Positions 24,401-35,213 of a DNA stretch of 64,000 nt are shown one piece after another (position 1 is the first letter of the stretch; each line of letters begins with the position of its first letter). A program made the translations under genes and the position numbers. The DNA comes from Fragilaria crotonensis. Taxonomy: Eukaryota; Bacillariophyta; Fragilariophyceae; Fragilariales; Fragilariaceae. Where the stretch lies: assembly GCA_022925895.1 (NCBI GenBank), contig JAKSYS010000217.1, positions 1-64,000 on the forward strand, in the 5' to 3' direction. Below the pieces are notes generated by a model. The model was not told the origin of the DNA, ran no database searches, and saw only the letters and a list, made by a program, of their open reading frames with translations.

Positions 24401-24780
24401 GGTCCATGGTTAGACACCATTGATAATCATCGTCAAACTCACTCAGCCTATCAACTGAACACGCGTTTGTGGCTGCGAGAACATCAAGATTACAGACTGT
24501 GTAAATTGTCGAACAGGACCGAGGAGGGACAGTACGGTTATTGGAGGACTGGAACACTGTGCGAATGGCAACAGATTCCTCTCGAGGCGTTTCCTGTGGA
24601 GGTTTGTCAAGTTGCCGAGGAAGAATGGACTGTAGTTGAGAGAAGCGTCGTTCGTGTTCCTCATCATCTGGTACATGCTGCAACGTTTGAACAATACGTT
24701 GAAGATCTTGAGCCGTGGGAGTATGACTTATTATCTCGCACGAACCTACCGACGGATCCCCTTTTCGGTCGGACTCGCCT
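21400..24780 (+). pseudogene. LINE ORF2: reverse transcriptase and thumb region
   Basis: After a helical linker (about 21,480-22,050) come the RT blocks: SGLHLGHYKALI (22,437), NTILFKDPDNVRLHR (22,646), YGSRPRRNATDPVF (22,795), NYDALACFDR with the first catalytic Asp at 22,899-22,901, IYGTGQGSANSPAIW (about 23,080), and AFVDDCNG with the catalytic Asp pair at 23,233-23,238. Then the thumb and a Trp-rich helical region to about 24,770. Frame changes lie near 23,045, 23,450, 23,870 and 24,770-24,785. Confidence 0.88.
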
Positions 24781-24795
24781 TATCTCAGGGAGTCC

Positions 24796-24879
24796 GTGGT
24801 GTCAGTGACGGGTCGGTTTGGCTTAAGCAAATGGGTGCGTTCGGATGGACGTTGAGCACAGATTTGGGAGAGCGACATC
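24796..24879 (+). pseudogene. LINE RNase H, first strand (left of the insertion)
   Basis: GVSDGSVW with the first catalytic Asp at 24,807-24,809, followed by GAFGWTLSTDLGER. The frame runs into the insertion at GAG CGA CAT C and continues in phase after the second ACATC at 37,118. Confidence 0.8.
24875..24879. repeat. Target-site duplication ACATC (left)
   Basis: ACATC at 24875-24879 and again at 37118-37122. Removing everything from 24880 to 37122 leaves the LINE RNase H frame uninterrupted (GERHLQPSDGSAEGMGPAPG). That makes this the likely 5-bp duplication made by the insertion. Confidence 0.75.
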
Positions 24880-25129
24880 AGAAGGTTGGGGCTTTTACAG
24901 TTGGACATAAATGGTACAATTTTGTAGTTTTCAATGGTACATTTCCTACAAAACTTCACATGTCTACAGTACATGCTGTAAAAAATTGTATCATTTTGAA
25001 TTTGAATGAATCTTTTTTGTTTGGCGCGTCACAAGTGCTACACATGACAAACTAACATCGCGTTTCCGTTACACTTTTCTTCCCTCCCCACCGGCAGTGA
25101 TTTCCCGCCCCCCCACAGATGTTACGACT

Positions 25130-28100
25130 ATGTATAAAATACACTCCAATGATAACAATCCACAGTCGTTATTTAAAAAGAATGCACACTACCTACATAA
25201 CGATCTCACCGCTCACTCCATTGCCTTACTCACAAGATCAGCATCGATGAATCCACCAGGCCGCAGGAACACTGACACACATTTGTCTGCTGATGGCAAG
25301 AAGCGAAAACACTCTAATCACTCTTGCACCACACTGAAGGAACGCTGTCCCTCCTGTGGTCGAGAGGTCAAGGTTGGTCAAATGTCACGACACCTTTCCA
25401 CCAATCAGCAATGCGTTGAGGACTACCCCAGGGATGGTGTCCCTGAATGCACCAACACCATTGTTCGTGCAAGTGTTCCAGCAAGAACTGCAATTGAGGG
25501 ACAATGCCTCCCGGACTCAAACAGGCACACCACCTCTCACTCCATCACAAACAGATTTGTGGAACCAGTTGACTCTGTCACACCATTCTTTCCCCGTACC
25601 GATGATGATTTTCCAATTGAATCATACAATGATGAGGATGTTCCACCAAGTGAATATCATGATCGCACCATATCTGAAATCCAGCCCAGCACCACAACAC
25701 AAGCAGAACAAGTCCACTTCACCACCACCCTAGCAGACGATACCATCCCCTCTCAACAGGATGGGACCACTGACTGTCACTCTACAGGCCAGGCTGACGA
25801 CTCCTTGCTTGCCGCATACGAAGGAGCCATCACCAGTATGAATGATGGGGGCTTGTCACTATCACTTTTTTCTCGTGAAGAACAGGTCCAAATTGACCTC
25901 CTGCAGACATTAAACAGACTTGGTGCTCCAATGAAGGCTTATGAGGAGGTGATGAGATGGGCTACGAGGTCAGTCCAGCAAGGACACAACTTTTGCGATG
26001 CACAGTTGACATCACGCAAGACATTAGTTTCGAAACTCAGTGCGCGTCTCAGTCGAGTTGCCCTTGAGCCCATACGTGCAGACCTGTATCTTCCATATTC
26101 AAATGTTACAATAAGCATCGTTTACTTCAACGCTTCAGCTGTGTTCACTGACCTACTTTCCTGTCCCCAGTTGAACCGTGATGAGAATTACATCTTCCAT
26201 GGTGACTTCAACCCTGATCACAGTCCCTTTGCCATCCCCTCTCGAAATGTTATCGGAGACATCAATACTGGTCGCTCCTATCACTACACTCACAGAAAGC
26301 TCTGTCAAAATCCCAACGACATGCTCCTTCCATGCGTCCTTGCAATAGACAAGACAACATGTGACATAAGCGGTTCGGGTCGCTTACCCATGGAACCCAT
26401 TACAATTCAGTACGGTCTCATGAAGCATGACGTCAGAAAGAAACCATTTGCAATGCGTGTTCTGGGATATATCAATTGTTCAACAACACATTCCCGTTCC
26501 AATAGCAATCCAAATAGGGCGACCCCTCTACCAAGGTCTCAAGAAGTTTCCGATGCAGCCTTGAGACTAAATGAGTACCACATGCAGGTCAAGTTTATCC
26601 TGGAACGATCAGGATTTCTTGCTTTGCAAGAACATGGTTTCAAATGGAACCTCAAGTATCATGGCAAGAGTTTCCAAACTGTCTTGCATCCCTACGTTCC
26701 CTTCATCATCGGCGACACAGAAGGGCATGACACCCTGTGTGGTCACTACAGGTCGCGTACATCTGGTGTTTCACAGTTGTGTAGGGTGTGTGAATGTCCC
26801 ACAGAAAAATCTGGCTGGTCCAAAGGCCGCTACTTCACAAGGCGAACACCAGCAGCTGTCAATGATCTGGTTCACCGTGGGAACCTTGAGGGTCTGAAAC
26901 TTAAGTCTCAGCACTACCTCTCGAATGCTTTTGACACAGTACGGTTTGGACAACATGACAAACGAGGTATATTTGGCGCCTGTCCAGGAGAGATTCTTCA
27001 CCTTGTCTTGATAGGGTGGTTCAAGTATGTCGTGGAATCCTTCTTTGCTCAAGCGGGGAAGAATAGCATTGCCGTTCAGAAGTATGTTACCCTCTGTCAT
27101 GACATAGGCCTTCAACTCGACAGACAGAGTGATCGCAATGTCCCTCGAACATCGTTCAGAGATTTCTCCACTGCATCTAATATCCCTGGCAACGAATACG
27201 CTGGCTGCCTGTTCATCATGCTCATATCCATGCACACGTCGCGATATACAGAGATCTTTGCCAGATCTCGTTTAGCAAAATGTCAGAAGGCTGCCGACAA
27301 ACACCTAGGTAACCCTAACTTCATGGAAGACTGGAAGGACCTTCTCACAAGCTTACTGGAATGGCTTGCTTGGTTGAAACAACCTCAGATAACTCGTGTG
27401 TCAGCACAACGATCAGTTTTTGCCACCGCACATCTGATGCGCCTTGTAAAGTTTGTGGCTCCACGATTCAAAGGCATGTCAAATAACACAATCAAGATGC
27501 ATTTGGTGCTTCACATCCACGAAGACATCATTAACTTCGGTGTCCCAGAGGTGATGAATTCTGCCTACGCCGAGTCATCCCATCGTCCGATAGCAAAGTT
27601 CACCGTCAGGAACACTCAGAAGCGCCACAAATCATTCACATTCCAGGCAGCAAATCGTTATGTCGAGAACTTGTCCATTGATCAAGGAAGCCAGGTTGTT
27701 TCAGATGACAGAAAGAAGAATACATTAACCGCAACAGGAGTGGCAAGAGCGTGGACTGGTAAGGAGTTCACCATAACATTGGACGACAATAAGGTTCCAA
27801 TTTGTGAATGGAGATTGGACAAGAAGAAAAAGTCACAAGTTCCAAGTGTCCGTCCAATCCCTGAAGATCACGTGCTATCGATGATAGCAAACCACTGTCA
27901 TCCCCATGTCTTCCCACCAGTCATCCACTGTCAAACCGAATTTATCACTGACGAGGGTCAAATTTATAGAGCACATCCTTCCTACCAAGATGCTCCATGG
28001 TATGACCATGTTCTCCTTGACTGGTCAGAGTGTGACGATCCACTTCCAGCCCGCATTTGCACTTTCATCAATCTGTTTAACATCAAGGCAAACGCATCTA

Positions 28101-28573
28101 TCTGTTTCCCGGAGTCTGGACAGGAGACAGTCCCATGCCCCCCCGGGCTGTACGCTGTGGTGGAATCATACGATCCAATCCCACCATTCACCAGTGATGC
28201 AGACGACGAAAGCTTTGATGCCGAAGATGATACCCCTCCCGATCTCTTCCAACACTACACCAAGACTCTCCTGTCAGACAACATCTCACCCAAGCTATAC
28301 CTTGTCAATGTCAAGGCTATCGTTGGCCCAACAGTGGTTGTCAGGGATGTTGTGGGACATCCCTCGGATGTGTCGGTTTCAGATAGGCGGTCCCAAGACA
28401 CCTATATATTCATGGCAGTGCGTCGTAAGGAATGGGCATCTCGCTGGGAACATAAGGTAGACCTTGCATATCAGGAGAAGAATGAGGATGGTGCGGAGTC
28501 AACTGAGGATGAGGATGACAGTGCGACCATCAAGGACAGACGGATGTACAAGAGGATGCATGGCACAGCATAG
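25130..28573 (+). CDS. TNP2/CACTA- or Plavaka-like transposase
   Basis: Uninterrupted frame. ATG 25130 chosen as the first ATG; a second candidate is 25247 (MNPPGRRNTD). Order, numbered from 25130: a C2H2-like finger near residues 70-90 (CPSCGREV...SRHLSTNQQC); an acidic Thr-rich region; a helical domain; a core with LPCVLAIDKTTCDISG (Asp407); a Cys cluster CRVCECP; FGACPGEILHLVLIGWFKYV (His624); and YAESSHRPIAKFTVRNTQKR (Glu815). The spaced Asp, His and Glu blocks and the late E-x-x-H-x-x-x-K-x-T-x-R segment recall the DDE core of CACTA/Plavaka transposases, which cut and paste DNA. The C-terminal 300 residues are acidic and lack a known motif. It is the longest intact frame in the window, so the element may be recent. 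Confidence 0.75.
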   Translation: MYKIHSNDNNPQSLFKKNAHYLHNDLTAHSIALLTRSASMNPPGRRNTDTHLSADGKKRKHSNHSCTTLKERCPSCGREVKVGQMSRHLSTNQQCVEDYPRDGVPECTNTIVRASVPARTAIEGQCLPDSNRHTTSHSITNRFVEPVDSVTPFFPRTDDDFPIESYNDEDVPPSEYHDRTISEIQPSTTTQAEQVHFTTTLADDTIPSQQDGTTDCHSTGQADDSLLAAYEGAITSMNDGGLSLSLFSREEQVQIDLLQTLNRLGAPMKAYEEVMRWATRSVQQGHNFCDAQLTSRKTLVSKLSARLSRVALEPIRADLYLPYSNVTISIVYFNASAVFTDLLSCPQLNRDENYIFHGDFNPDHSPFAIPSRNVIGDINTGRSYHYTHRKLCQNPNDMLLPCVLAIDKTTCDISGSGRLPMEPITIQYGLMKHDVRKKPFAMRVLGYINCSTTHSRSNSNPNRATPLPRSQEVSDAALRLNEYHMQVKFILERSGFLALQEHGFKWNLKYHGKSFQTVLHPYVPFIIGDTEGHDTLCGHYRSRTSGVSQLCRVCECPTEKSGWSKGRYFTRRTPAAVNDLVHRGNLEGLKLKSQHYLSNAFDTVRFGQHDKRGIFGACPGEILHLVLIGWFKYVVESFFAQAGKNSIAVQKYVTLCHDIGLQLDRQSDRNVPRTSFRDFSTASNIPGNEYAGCLFIMLISMHTSRYTEIFARSRLAKCQKAADKHLGNPNFMEDWKDLLTSLLEWLAWLKQPQITRVSAQRSVFATAHLMRLVKFVAPRFKGMSNNTIKMHLVLHIHEDIINFGVPEVMNSAYAESSHRPIAKFTVRNTQKRHKSFTFQAANRYVENLSIDQGSQVVSDDRKKNTLTATGVARAWTGKEFTITLDDNKVPICEWRLDKKKKSQVPSVRPIPEDHVLSMIANHCHPHVFPPVIHCQTEFITDEGQIYRAHPSYQDAPWYDHVLLDWSECDDPLPARICTFINLFNIKANASICFPESGQETVPCPPGLYAVVESYDPIPPFTSDADDESFDAEDDTPPDLFQHYTKTLLSDNISPKLYLVNVKAIVGPTVVVRDVVGHPSDVSVSDRRSQDTYIFMAVRRKEWASRWEHKVDLAYQEKNEDGAESTEDEDDSATIKDRRMYKRMHGTA

Positions 28574-28784
28574 CGTAACACAATTCTACACCCATTAGTG
28601 AAAAACAGATGAATCAGATGTCCAACGGCTTTCAGAACTGTCACCACCATCAGATTCATATCCCTCCAACCCTGTCGTTTCCGGTTGTGGAACCTTCGCA
28701 CGGATTACATAAGGTATCGCTTTCGTATCCCTCCCATGGCACCAGGCTGCTTTGCTCTGACAACCTCCAACTCCACTTCAGGTC

Positions 28785-31700
28785 TCAAGAACTTTTTAAC
28801 AAAGTCCTCAATAGCTCAGCAAAATCCGGATCATCGAAGACATAAGCATAACTGCAAGAAAGCAGCATTGCAGGTTGTAACGTCAAGTGATCAAAACTGA
28901 CCGCCTGTATCATCGTGAGCGTTTCCAACACTCCCACATCGCCCGTGCTGTGATTAACATAGCCACTCCCCACATCATGAAGAGTCTCGTACTCCAAGTG
29001 TACATCGATTGATGCACCCGCGTTTGAAGGCACTCTCGCCATGAGCTGGCGTCGGTCATCATCTGTCCAGTATGGCAGCGCTTCTCCATGACGCGTTGAT
29101 GCCCTTGCAACGTAGTAATGTTGGGTTTCACGTGAAAATGCATGAAACCCAACAACCACTGTCTCGTATGCACCAACAACATGACCCATCATCACCTGAA
29201 AGTATAGCTGTAAGTGCTCGCAAGGAACCACCAACCGTTTCCAGGTTTTCAGCACCTGTAGCGTCACCTGCCATGGGTAAAGCAGATCTTCCTTCTTTCC
29301 CTTCCTTCCTCCAACGACCATCCTGAAGCCCTTCACCCACCCAAGGACATGCTCATAATCTTGCTTCGGGTCTCCCGTGCAACCCCTCCCACCGTTACCA
29401 AATTTGCTCATAACGTTCTGCTTGGGCACTTTATCTTGAGGCAGACTCGGCGCTTTTCCATTGCACATTCCCAGTGGATGCGCATGTCTGACATCATACT
29501 CCAGCACCTCTGGCATCCAACTTGGGTTTCGTAAACTCCACATCATGTTGCACGTAGCACTCGCTCCAAATCCAGGCTGCACATCACATAGTCTTGTGGT
29601 GTCCTCCGAATACCCAACACCCTGGGAGCATCAGCATTTGTCACGGACGTTGTGTCTGGCAAACGACGGCGAGGACTAGCCAACATCCGGTCTTCATGCG
29701 AACGATCTTGACCAGCGTCCTCATTGGAGCGCTTTTTACCGTGATCCTCAACGTCCATGCTCCTCTGGCGCTCCTCATCGTCAAGCGTCACGATTATGTC
29801 TCGATTGACAGGCCACCGTATCTCCGTTTCCGAAACCAACCGATCATGCCATTTCCGATGAGGAGGTGGTCCACCTGGCATTTTCCTGGGTGTATTCTTT
29901 CTCATGCCATGAGAGTATTGTCCTTGACCCGCGTCAACTTTCCCAGAATCCTGTGTCACATCACGTGGCTTTTGTGAAACCACATGATCGTTGCGGCCAT
30001 CGTGGAATCCGTCGCGTTCTCTCACATGGGTCTGTTCCACCATCTGATGTTCTTCCAAGCCCATCAAGTGGCTAGGGGAACTTCCATAATCAGAATGGTA
30101 GTATACGGAGTCCACCCTGCTGATACGAAGATGGACAGACGTAGGAGGATGTTTCACTTCATCAGCACATCCCGAAGCCGGGTTGACGACCAATTCACCA
30201 CAACTCCTGGTGAGAAGACCAGTACTGCTGCTGTCTTCCGCCAGCTCATCACAACGTGCAGCATGTGGAACAGGAGGCTGCTCTTCACAAACTGCTGCAG
30301 GTGCAACAGTTTGTAAAGCTTCGCCTGCAAGGAGTTGCCTCATCAGCCACCGACGTCTCAACAGCGACATCATCAGCACCAACCAAATCCACCGGATTGG
30401 TGATGTCACCGTCATCGAATGGCTCTACTTCAATTCCAAGGTCGACACTACCCTCATCCGAGCAGTCACTGGCGAGGCTGTTGTCCTCCATGATTCCGCG
30501 TCATCATCAGGCGCAACACTGACGGATGTTTCATCAACGTCCATCTCCACGTCAACCACAGCGCCACCAACACCCACCACTCCCGTCGAAGGACATTCCT
30601 TGGCTTGAGCCGCATGCACCACATCATGCGTTGAGGTGCCTCCAGATGTCAACAAGTTCGCCTTCGCATCATCACTGCGATTGCCAACGCACGTTCAGCC
30701 TCTGTCAGAAGCTTGTTCAGGTCACGAACAGACCTATCCGCAACACTGACTGCCCTCTTCGCTTCCTCTAAGGATGCAACAGCCACATCAAGCTCCCCGC
30801 GCAACGTGAGCACCCTCTTGGAAAGTTCACCAACTTCCAACTTTGCAGAACATTGGTACGATGCAGCTGCCTTGCGCGTCCCATACCGAACAATAGCAGT
30901 CTTTGCAGCAAAGAATGTTCCATACACATGTTTTCCCTCAGCACGCCTCATCATTGAAGTGCAGTGCCTGATGAGCCTGCCATCCCAGCTGATCATGACA
31001 CCATGTTTAAGACGTATAGCCATTCCGTTGTACGTTGGACCCTTCCCATCTCGTTTTCCGTACACATTCGGGAGAACAAAGTACCAGTCGTCAGTACTTC
31101 CAGGATCATCCTCGGTCCAGATGCTAAAACCCTGAGAGGCATCATTAACATCATAGTGTGACGCATTGGAAAGGTCGACACTGACATCCATGGTGTTCGT
31201 AATGTTAGCAAAACATCCATCTCCAGCCATCCCATGCCTGGGAATGACCCCACCATCCACTTCCAGATCCTGCATTGTCCTTAACACAGCTGGAATCGAA
31301 ACAGCTGCAAGATTTGCGGATGCCACCACAGCATCCCTCAGTAACGACTGGGCACTCTCCTCAGAGGACGTCACATAGCGGGTTCTGTGCACACCATCAA
31401 GGCATATCCTAGTACCAATTGGGTGCATGGAACCCAGGTCACCTTTACCGGCTCTCGCCGAGTTTTGGTTACGTGATCGAACCGTCTGTGCATGTTTCCT
31501 GATGTCACCAAGCATCTTATCAGCAGCCGGGCCGAGTGTCGGTAGGTATCGAATCTGTATGACACTGTCCCGCGATACAGACATCTTCCCGGTTTGCGAA
31601 CCCGGGTGGTTGACTTGCACCGAAACACACACATCAACGTCACCATCGGAGGGATCGATCACAAGACTCTCGCGTATGCTGATGACCCGGTGCAGAAATC

Positions 31701-32944
31701 CAGAGACGTAGTGTCGACAGCCACGTTTCGCCGAAGGGGACGCCTCCAAACCAGCGTTGTATGCCCTGCGAAGATAACGCCCCTCGACCATGGCGTAATC
31801 CTGACCCTCCACATGGTCAGGAGCAAGACGAGGCCCCTCCTCATCAGGACATTGCCGAGCATACATGACCTTCTTCATTGCCTTAGGGAATGGAAGGAGT
31901 CTCGACGTAATTCCCATCGCATCAGAATCCAGAAGGAAATTTGAGGAACCACGAGAAATTCTCCACTTCCATATTTTGTCCACGTTGCCATCCCACAAAC
32001 GGCTAACGTAGCCACCTTTAGCGAAACGATTGATCCTAGATCCATTACGTACAATCCGAAGCCAATTCATGTCCATCGGAATGTGAGTGTTCGGAACGCC
32101 GACCGACTCGTGTCTTTTCTCACGATGACAATAGTAAACACCAGCCTCTGGCAGAACAACCACAAGACATCGATATCGCTTGTCATACTTCGCATCGAGG
32201 AATTCGGCATCACCCTTAGCTTCACAGGGTGTCCACCACCTCCTTACCCGTCCTACGCCTAGGAATCCTCACCGTACGTGCGATAACGGCATCCATCATC
32301 ACAATCTCCAGGTAGTCAGGTCGCGTGACGACGGAATGGATATCAACTCCATCATTCATGTGATCGCGCATTGCAAGTGACACATTCGTCAAGCCATACA
32401 TTTCCAGGAAAGTGCGGTGAATGACCTGAACATTCGTGTTCAACAATTGAGCACTACCAGGAATCCCAAACACAGGGTCGTCAGGGACAGGCTTCCCCTT
32501 CATCGCCGACAACACCGTCTTCCAAGTTTGATGGAATCTGTTGATGTCGGTGCGAGGCAAACACTTTGCGATGACATTAGCAAACTGAGTCTTCGAAGGA
32601 TGCCACGCTTTGCGAGACATCGGATCACCACCAGGAGCCTTCCCTTCCAAGTCACCAAAGACACGTGGATTGGAAGAGCCCGCGATGAGATTACGAGCAG
32701 TCTCACCCGGAAGGGTCCTACCACCAAAGAGAACGAGTGGCTGTTCCTTGAAAGGAACCGATCCACCGGTTCCAACCTTCCCATGCTTGGAGCTCCGATC
32801 TACGTCGTACTCGAGGGGCTTCATGTGCGCAGCACCACCGGCCTTCCTTTTCCTTACTATGTTGGAGGAACTTTCATTATTCACAATAACAGATGGATTA
32901 TGGCGCAAAGGAGAAGAACCGTCCTTCCGTTGACTCCCCGACAT
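28785..32944 (-). CDS. Large accessory protein with putative 2OG/Fe(II) dioxygenase core
   Basis: Read as one gene from ATG 32944 (MSGSQRKDG) to the stop at 28785. Its stretches 32944-32222, 32220-30649, about 30655-30285 and 30415-28785 follow one another with small frame changes. The second stretch has no ATG near its beginning and reads back into the first (KGDAEFLDAKYDKRYRC), which supports one protein of up to about 1380 residues. The central part has SNASHYDVNDASQGFS (His codon 31158-31156, Asp two codons on), then WYFVLPNV, LKHGVMISWDGRLIRHCTS (His at 31005 and 30966; Arg between). This HxD...H...R layout fits the double-stranded beta-helix 2-oxoglutarate dioxygenases; TET/JBP enzymes of fungal transposons are the known analogy. 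Then a coiled coil, acidic linkers, and an unknown 250-residue domain. Function unproven. Confidence 0.5.
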
Positions 32945-33280
32945 GATCTCGTCACCAAAAAGCCTGACGCAGCACAGTATGAACAGCACACTGATGGTGA
33001 TGTTGTTCAGGGACAGAACAACCTTAAAACCCGGGAAGAGAATCCGATGGAACTTGAGGTGACCACTATATGGTGAGTCGATCAACAAGTGACCCTTCAG
33101 AAATCCGTCGCCAGAGTTGAAACCAAAGGATACTCCAGATGATCACGACAAGCACCACTTTATGGTGAGTGCTGCCTGTCAAATTACTCAACAATGAGCA
33201 AGAAGACCGTGAAAATGGGAACGTATCCAACCACAGCTACTACACTTTCGCTTTGTGGTGGTTGCTGCCGCCAAAAAAGT

Positions 33281-33892
33281 CACTCCAAATGGGAGAACGT
33301 TCAAATGTATAAAATTAAAGTATAAAATTCTCCAACAGAGTGGGATGGCTTCCCGTCACGATGCAACGGTTCCGAATTGCTGCCTGAAACTTGGCAATCC
33401 TGATGGGACAGCAAGCCGCAGGCTCCTCAGTAACCCGCACTTGTAGAATGGAAACGCAGAACTCCACAAGTTGCAACTCCAAATGGGAGAGCAAGCTTGA
33501 CGTTCAAAACGTAAGAATTCTAAATGGAGAACGGAGTGTGCAACCTGATTATCAGTGTGGTCGCAGACGGGAGCGCAACGCCAGGAGCCACGTCAAACTG
33601 TGTTTTCAACCTTTGTGTTGATGCCGCCTTGATGCGACAAGACAACGCCGATCGGCGTGGACGCAAACGGATCAAAGCACAACTGTAGTCACTTGCGACG
33701 CGTGGCTGCGAACCGTTCCAAACGCAGCCGCAGTCACTTCCAACGCGTGATAGAAAATCCTGTCAATCAGGTGTTCACGTCCGAAAAGACCGACGTCGAC
33801 ACACTCAATTCGCAATCTCGCAACTCCTAATGGGAGAGCTTCAACTGCTTGCCAGTAACCGATCAAACAAAGTCAACTCCTTGATGGGAGGA
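33281..33892. repeat. Dispersed short hairpin repeat inside the DNA transposon
   Basis: A motif close to CAACTCCAAATGGGAGAGC recurs at about 33,281, 33,391 (weak), 33,473, 33,513 (weak), 33,820 and 33,873. Its core CTCC-N4-GGGAG can fold. It lies in the noncoding space upstream of the minus-strand accessory gene and could be a set of protein-binding sites. Confidence 0.6.
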
Positions 33893-35213
33893 CAGTGATG
33901 ATCAAAGAAACCAACTTTTGTGCTGTGATTCGCAGCGCAAAAGCAAGAAAACCAAGAGAGGGAAACAAGATTAGCACAAGCACTTATTTTTGCAGGCGTG
34001 TACTATGCCAAAATAAGTAGCATAAGGATGTGTTGTAGCAAGAATCAGATGTGGGACTTCGATTTTTTCCTTAAGTAAAGGAGATAGCAATGTGAATATT
34101 AAGTGATTAACTATGTGTGACTTTATTTTGTGCATACTACATACAGTCGTGCACAAGCTCTGACGGCGTGACGTACTTAAAGTAACAGGTCTTGCACATG
34201 ATGTTTGTTGATAATTCATCAACAACAAAGACTTAAGTATAATTAATAAAGCAAAAAATATAACATGTGAATCAGAAAATAGCAATAGAAGAGACTAGTA
34301 ACACGGTGTTCAACATTGAGTGACATGTATACTCCATCTACCAGTTACATGTGTTATTGCAAAACAATGATAGTGACACATATGTATGGGAAATAGGACA
34401 TGTAGAACGTGCGTACTGACAATAGCGATTCCTCGTACGCATAGTATCAGATGTACTAGTTTTAGAAAGTAGGAATATTTGCTTCCGTTGGAGTACACGT
34501 AGTAGTAGGTAGCAGTAATAAGCGTACTGTCATTGGTTCAAGCTATATGTGCTGTACGTAGCAAATGTGTACTACTGTGGTACAGGATAACTACATACGG
34601 AATGCGGAGTTGAGTTATTGGTACCTGGTACTGTAGAGTACGTCAAGCACTAATAGTACTACCTAGGTAGTATGTGTTTCGATGTTGTTCTGCGACAAAC
34701 ACCAGTACAAAAGACCAAAAACGATAACAGCTTTGGTACAGCGTACCATTAATTTTTGCTGTTGTGAACCAGCAAAGTATGCGCAGCATTGTTCAAGCGA
34801 CGTCATAGTTCATAGCACTATATTACTGGCGCAGTTTCAAAATTAAAAAATGCGTCATGCAGTAATGAACAAATTAAAACATACAGTGTATGTTCAAAAC
34901 AGTGACATATACTGTACAAGCAGTATATGCAGCGTGTAGTTAGATGTTTTGGATTCAAACATGTAGATGTATACTACATGTTTGAAATAATAGTTAATTT
35001 AAATAAAATGTGGTACATCTCACTGCTAAGTATTTGAATACTTGAAATAAATGACTACAACATGAATAAATATGAAACACAGCTACGTACATTGTCACGT
35101 AGGGTATACGTAGTCAAAGCTGAACGACTCGATAGCAATAAAATGCAAAGCTTAACATAAAAATTCACAACACAAAAGGCACTTAAAACGCATCTTAAAC
35201 ACCATTTTGAACA
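33893..35213. other. Noncoding AT-rich interior of the DNA transposon
   Basis: No gene supported. AT-rich, with a GTAC island near 34,500-34,760. It should hold the promoters of the two flanking divergent genes. Confidence 0.6.

Larger units (their letters stand above)
17352..24879 (+). mobile_element. LINE (non-LTR retrotransposon), 5' portion
   Basis: A 7.5-kb segment holding ORF1, an APE-type endonuclease, RT and the first strand of RNase H. It continues at 37118-37995 after the 12.2-kb insertion. The element starts directly at the right edge of repeat copy A. About nine reading-frame changes lie across it, so it is inactive or badly sequenced. RT motifs SGLHLGHYKAL, NYDALACFDR and GTGQGSANSPAIW are of the type found in diatom LINE-like RTs (recognition by memory). 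Confidence 0.88.
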
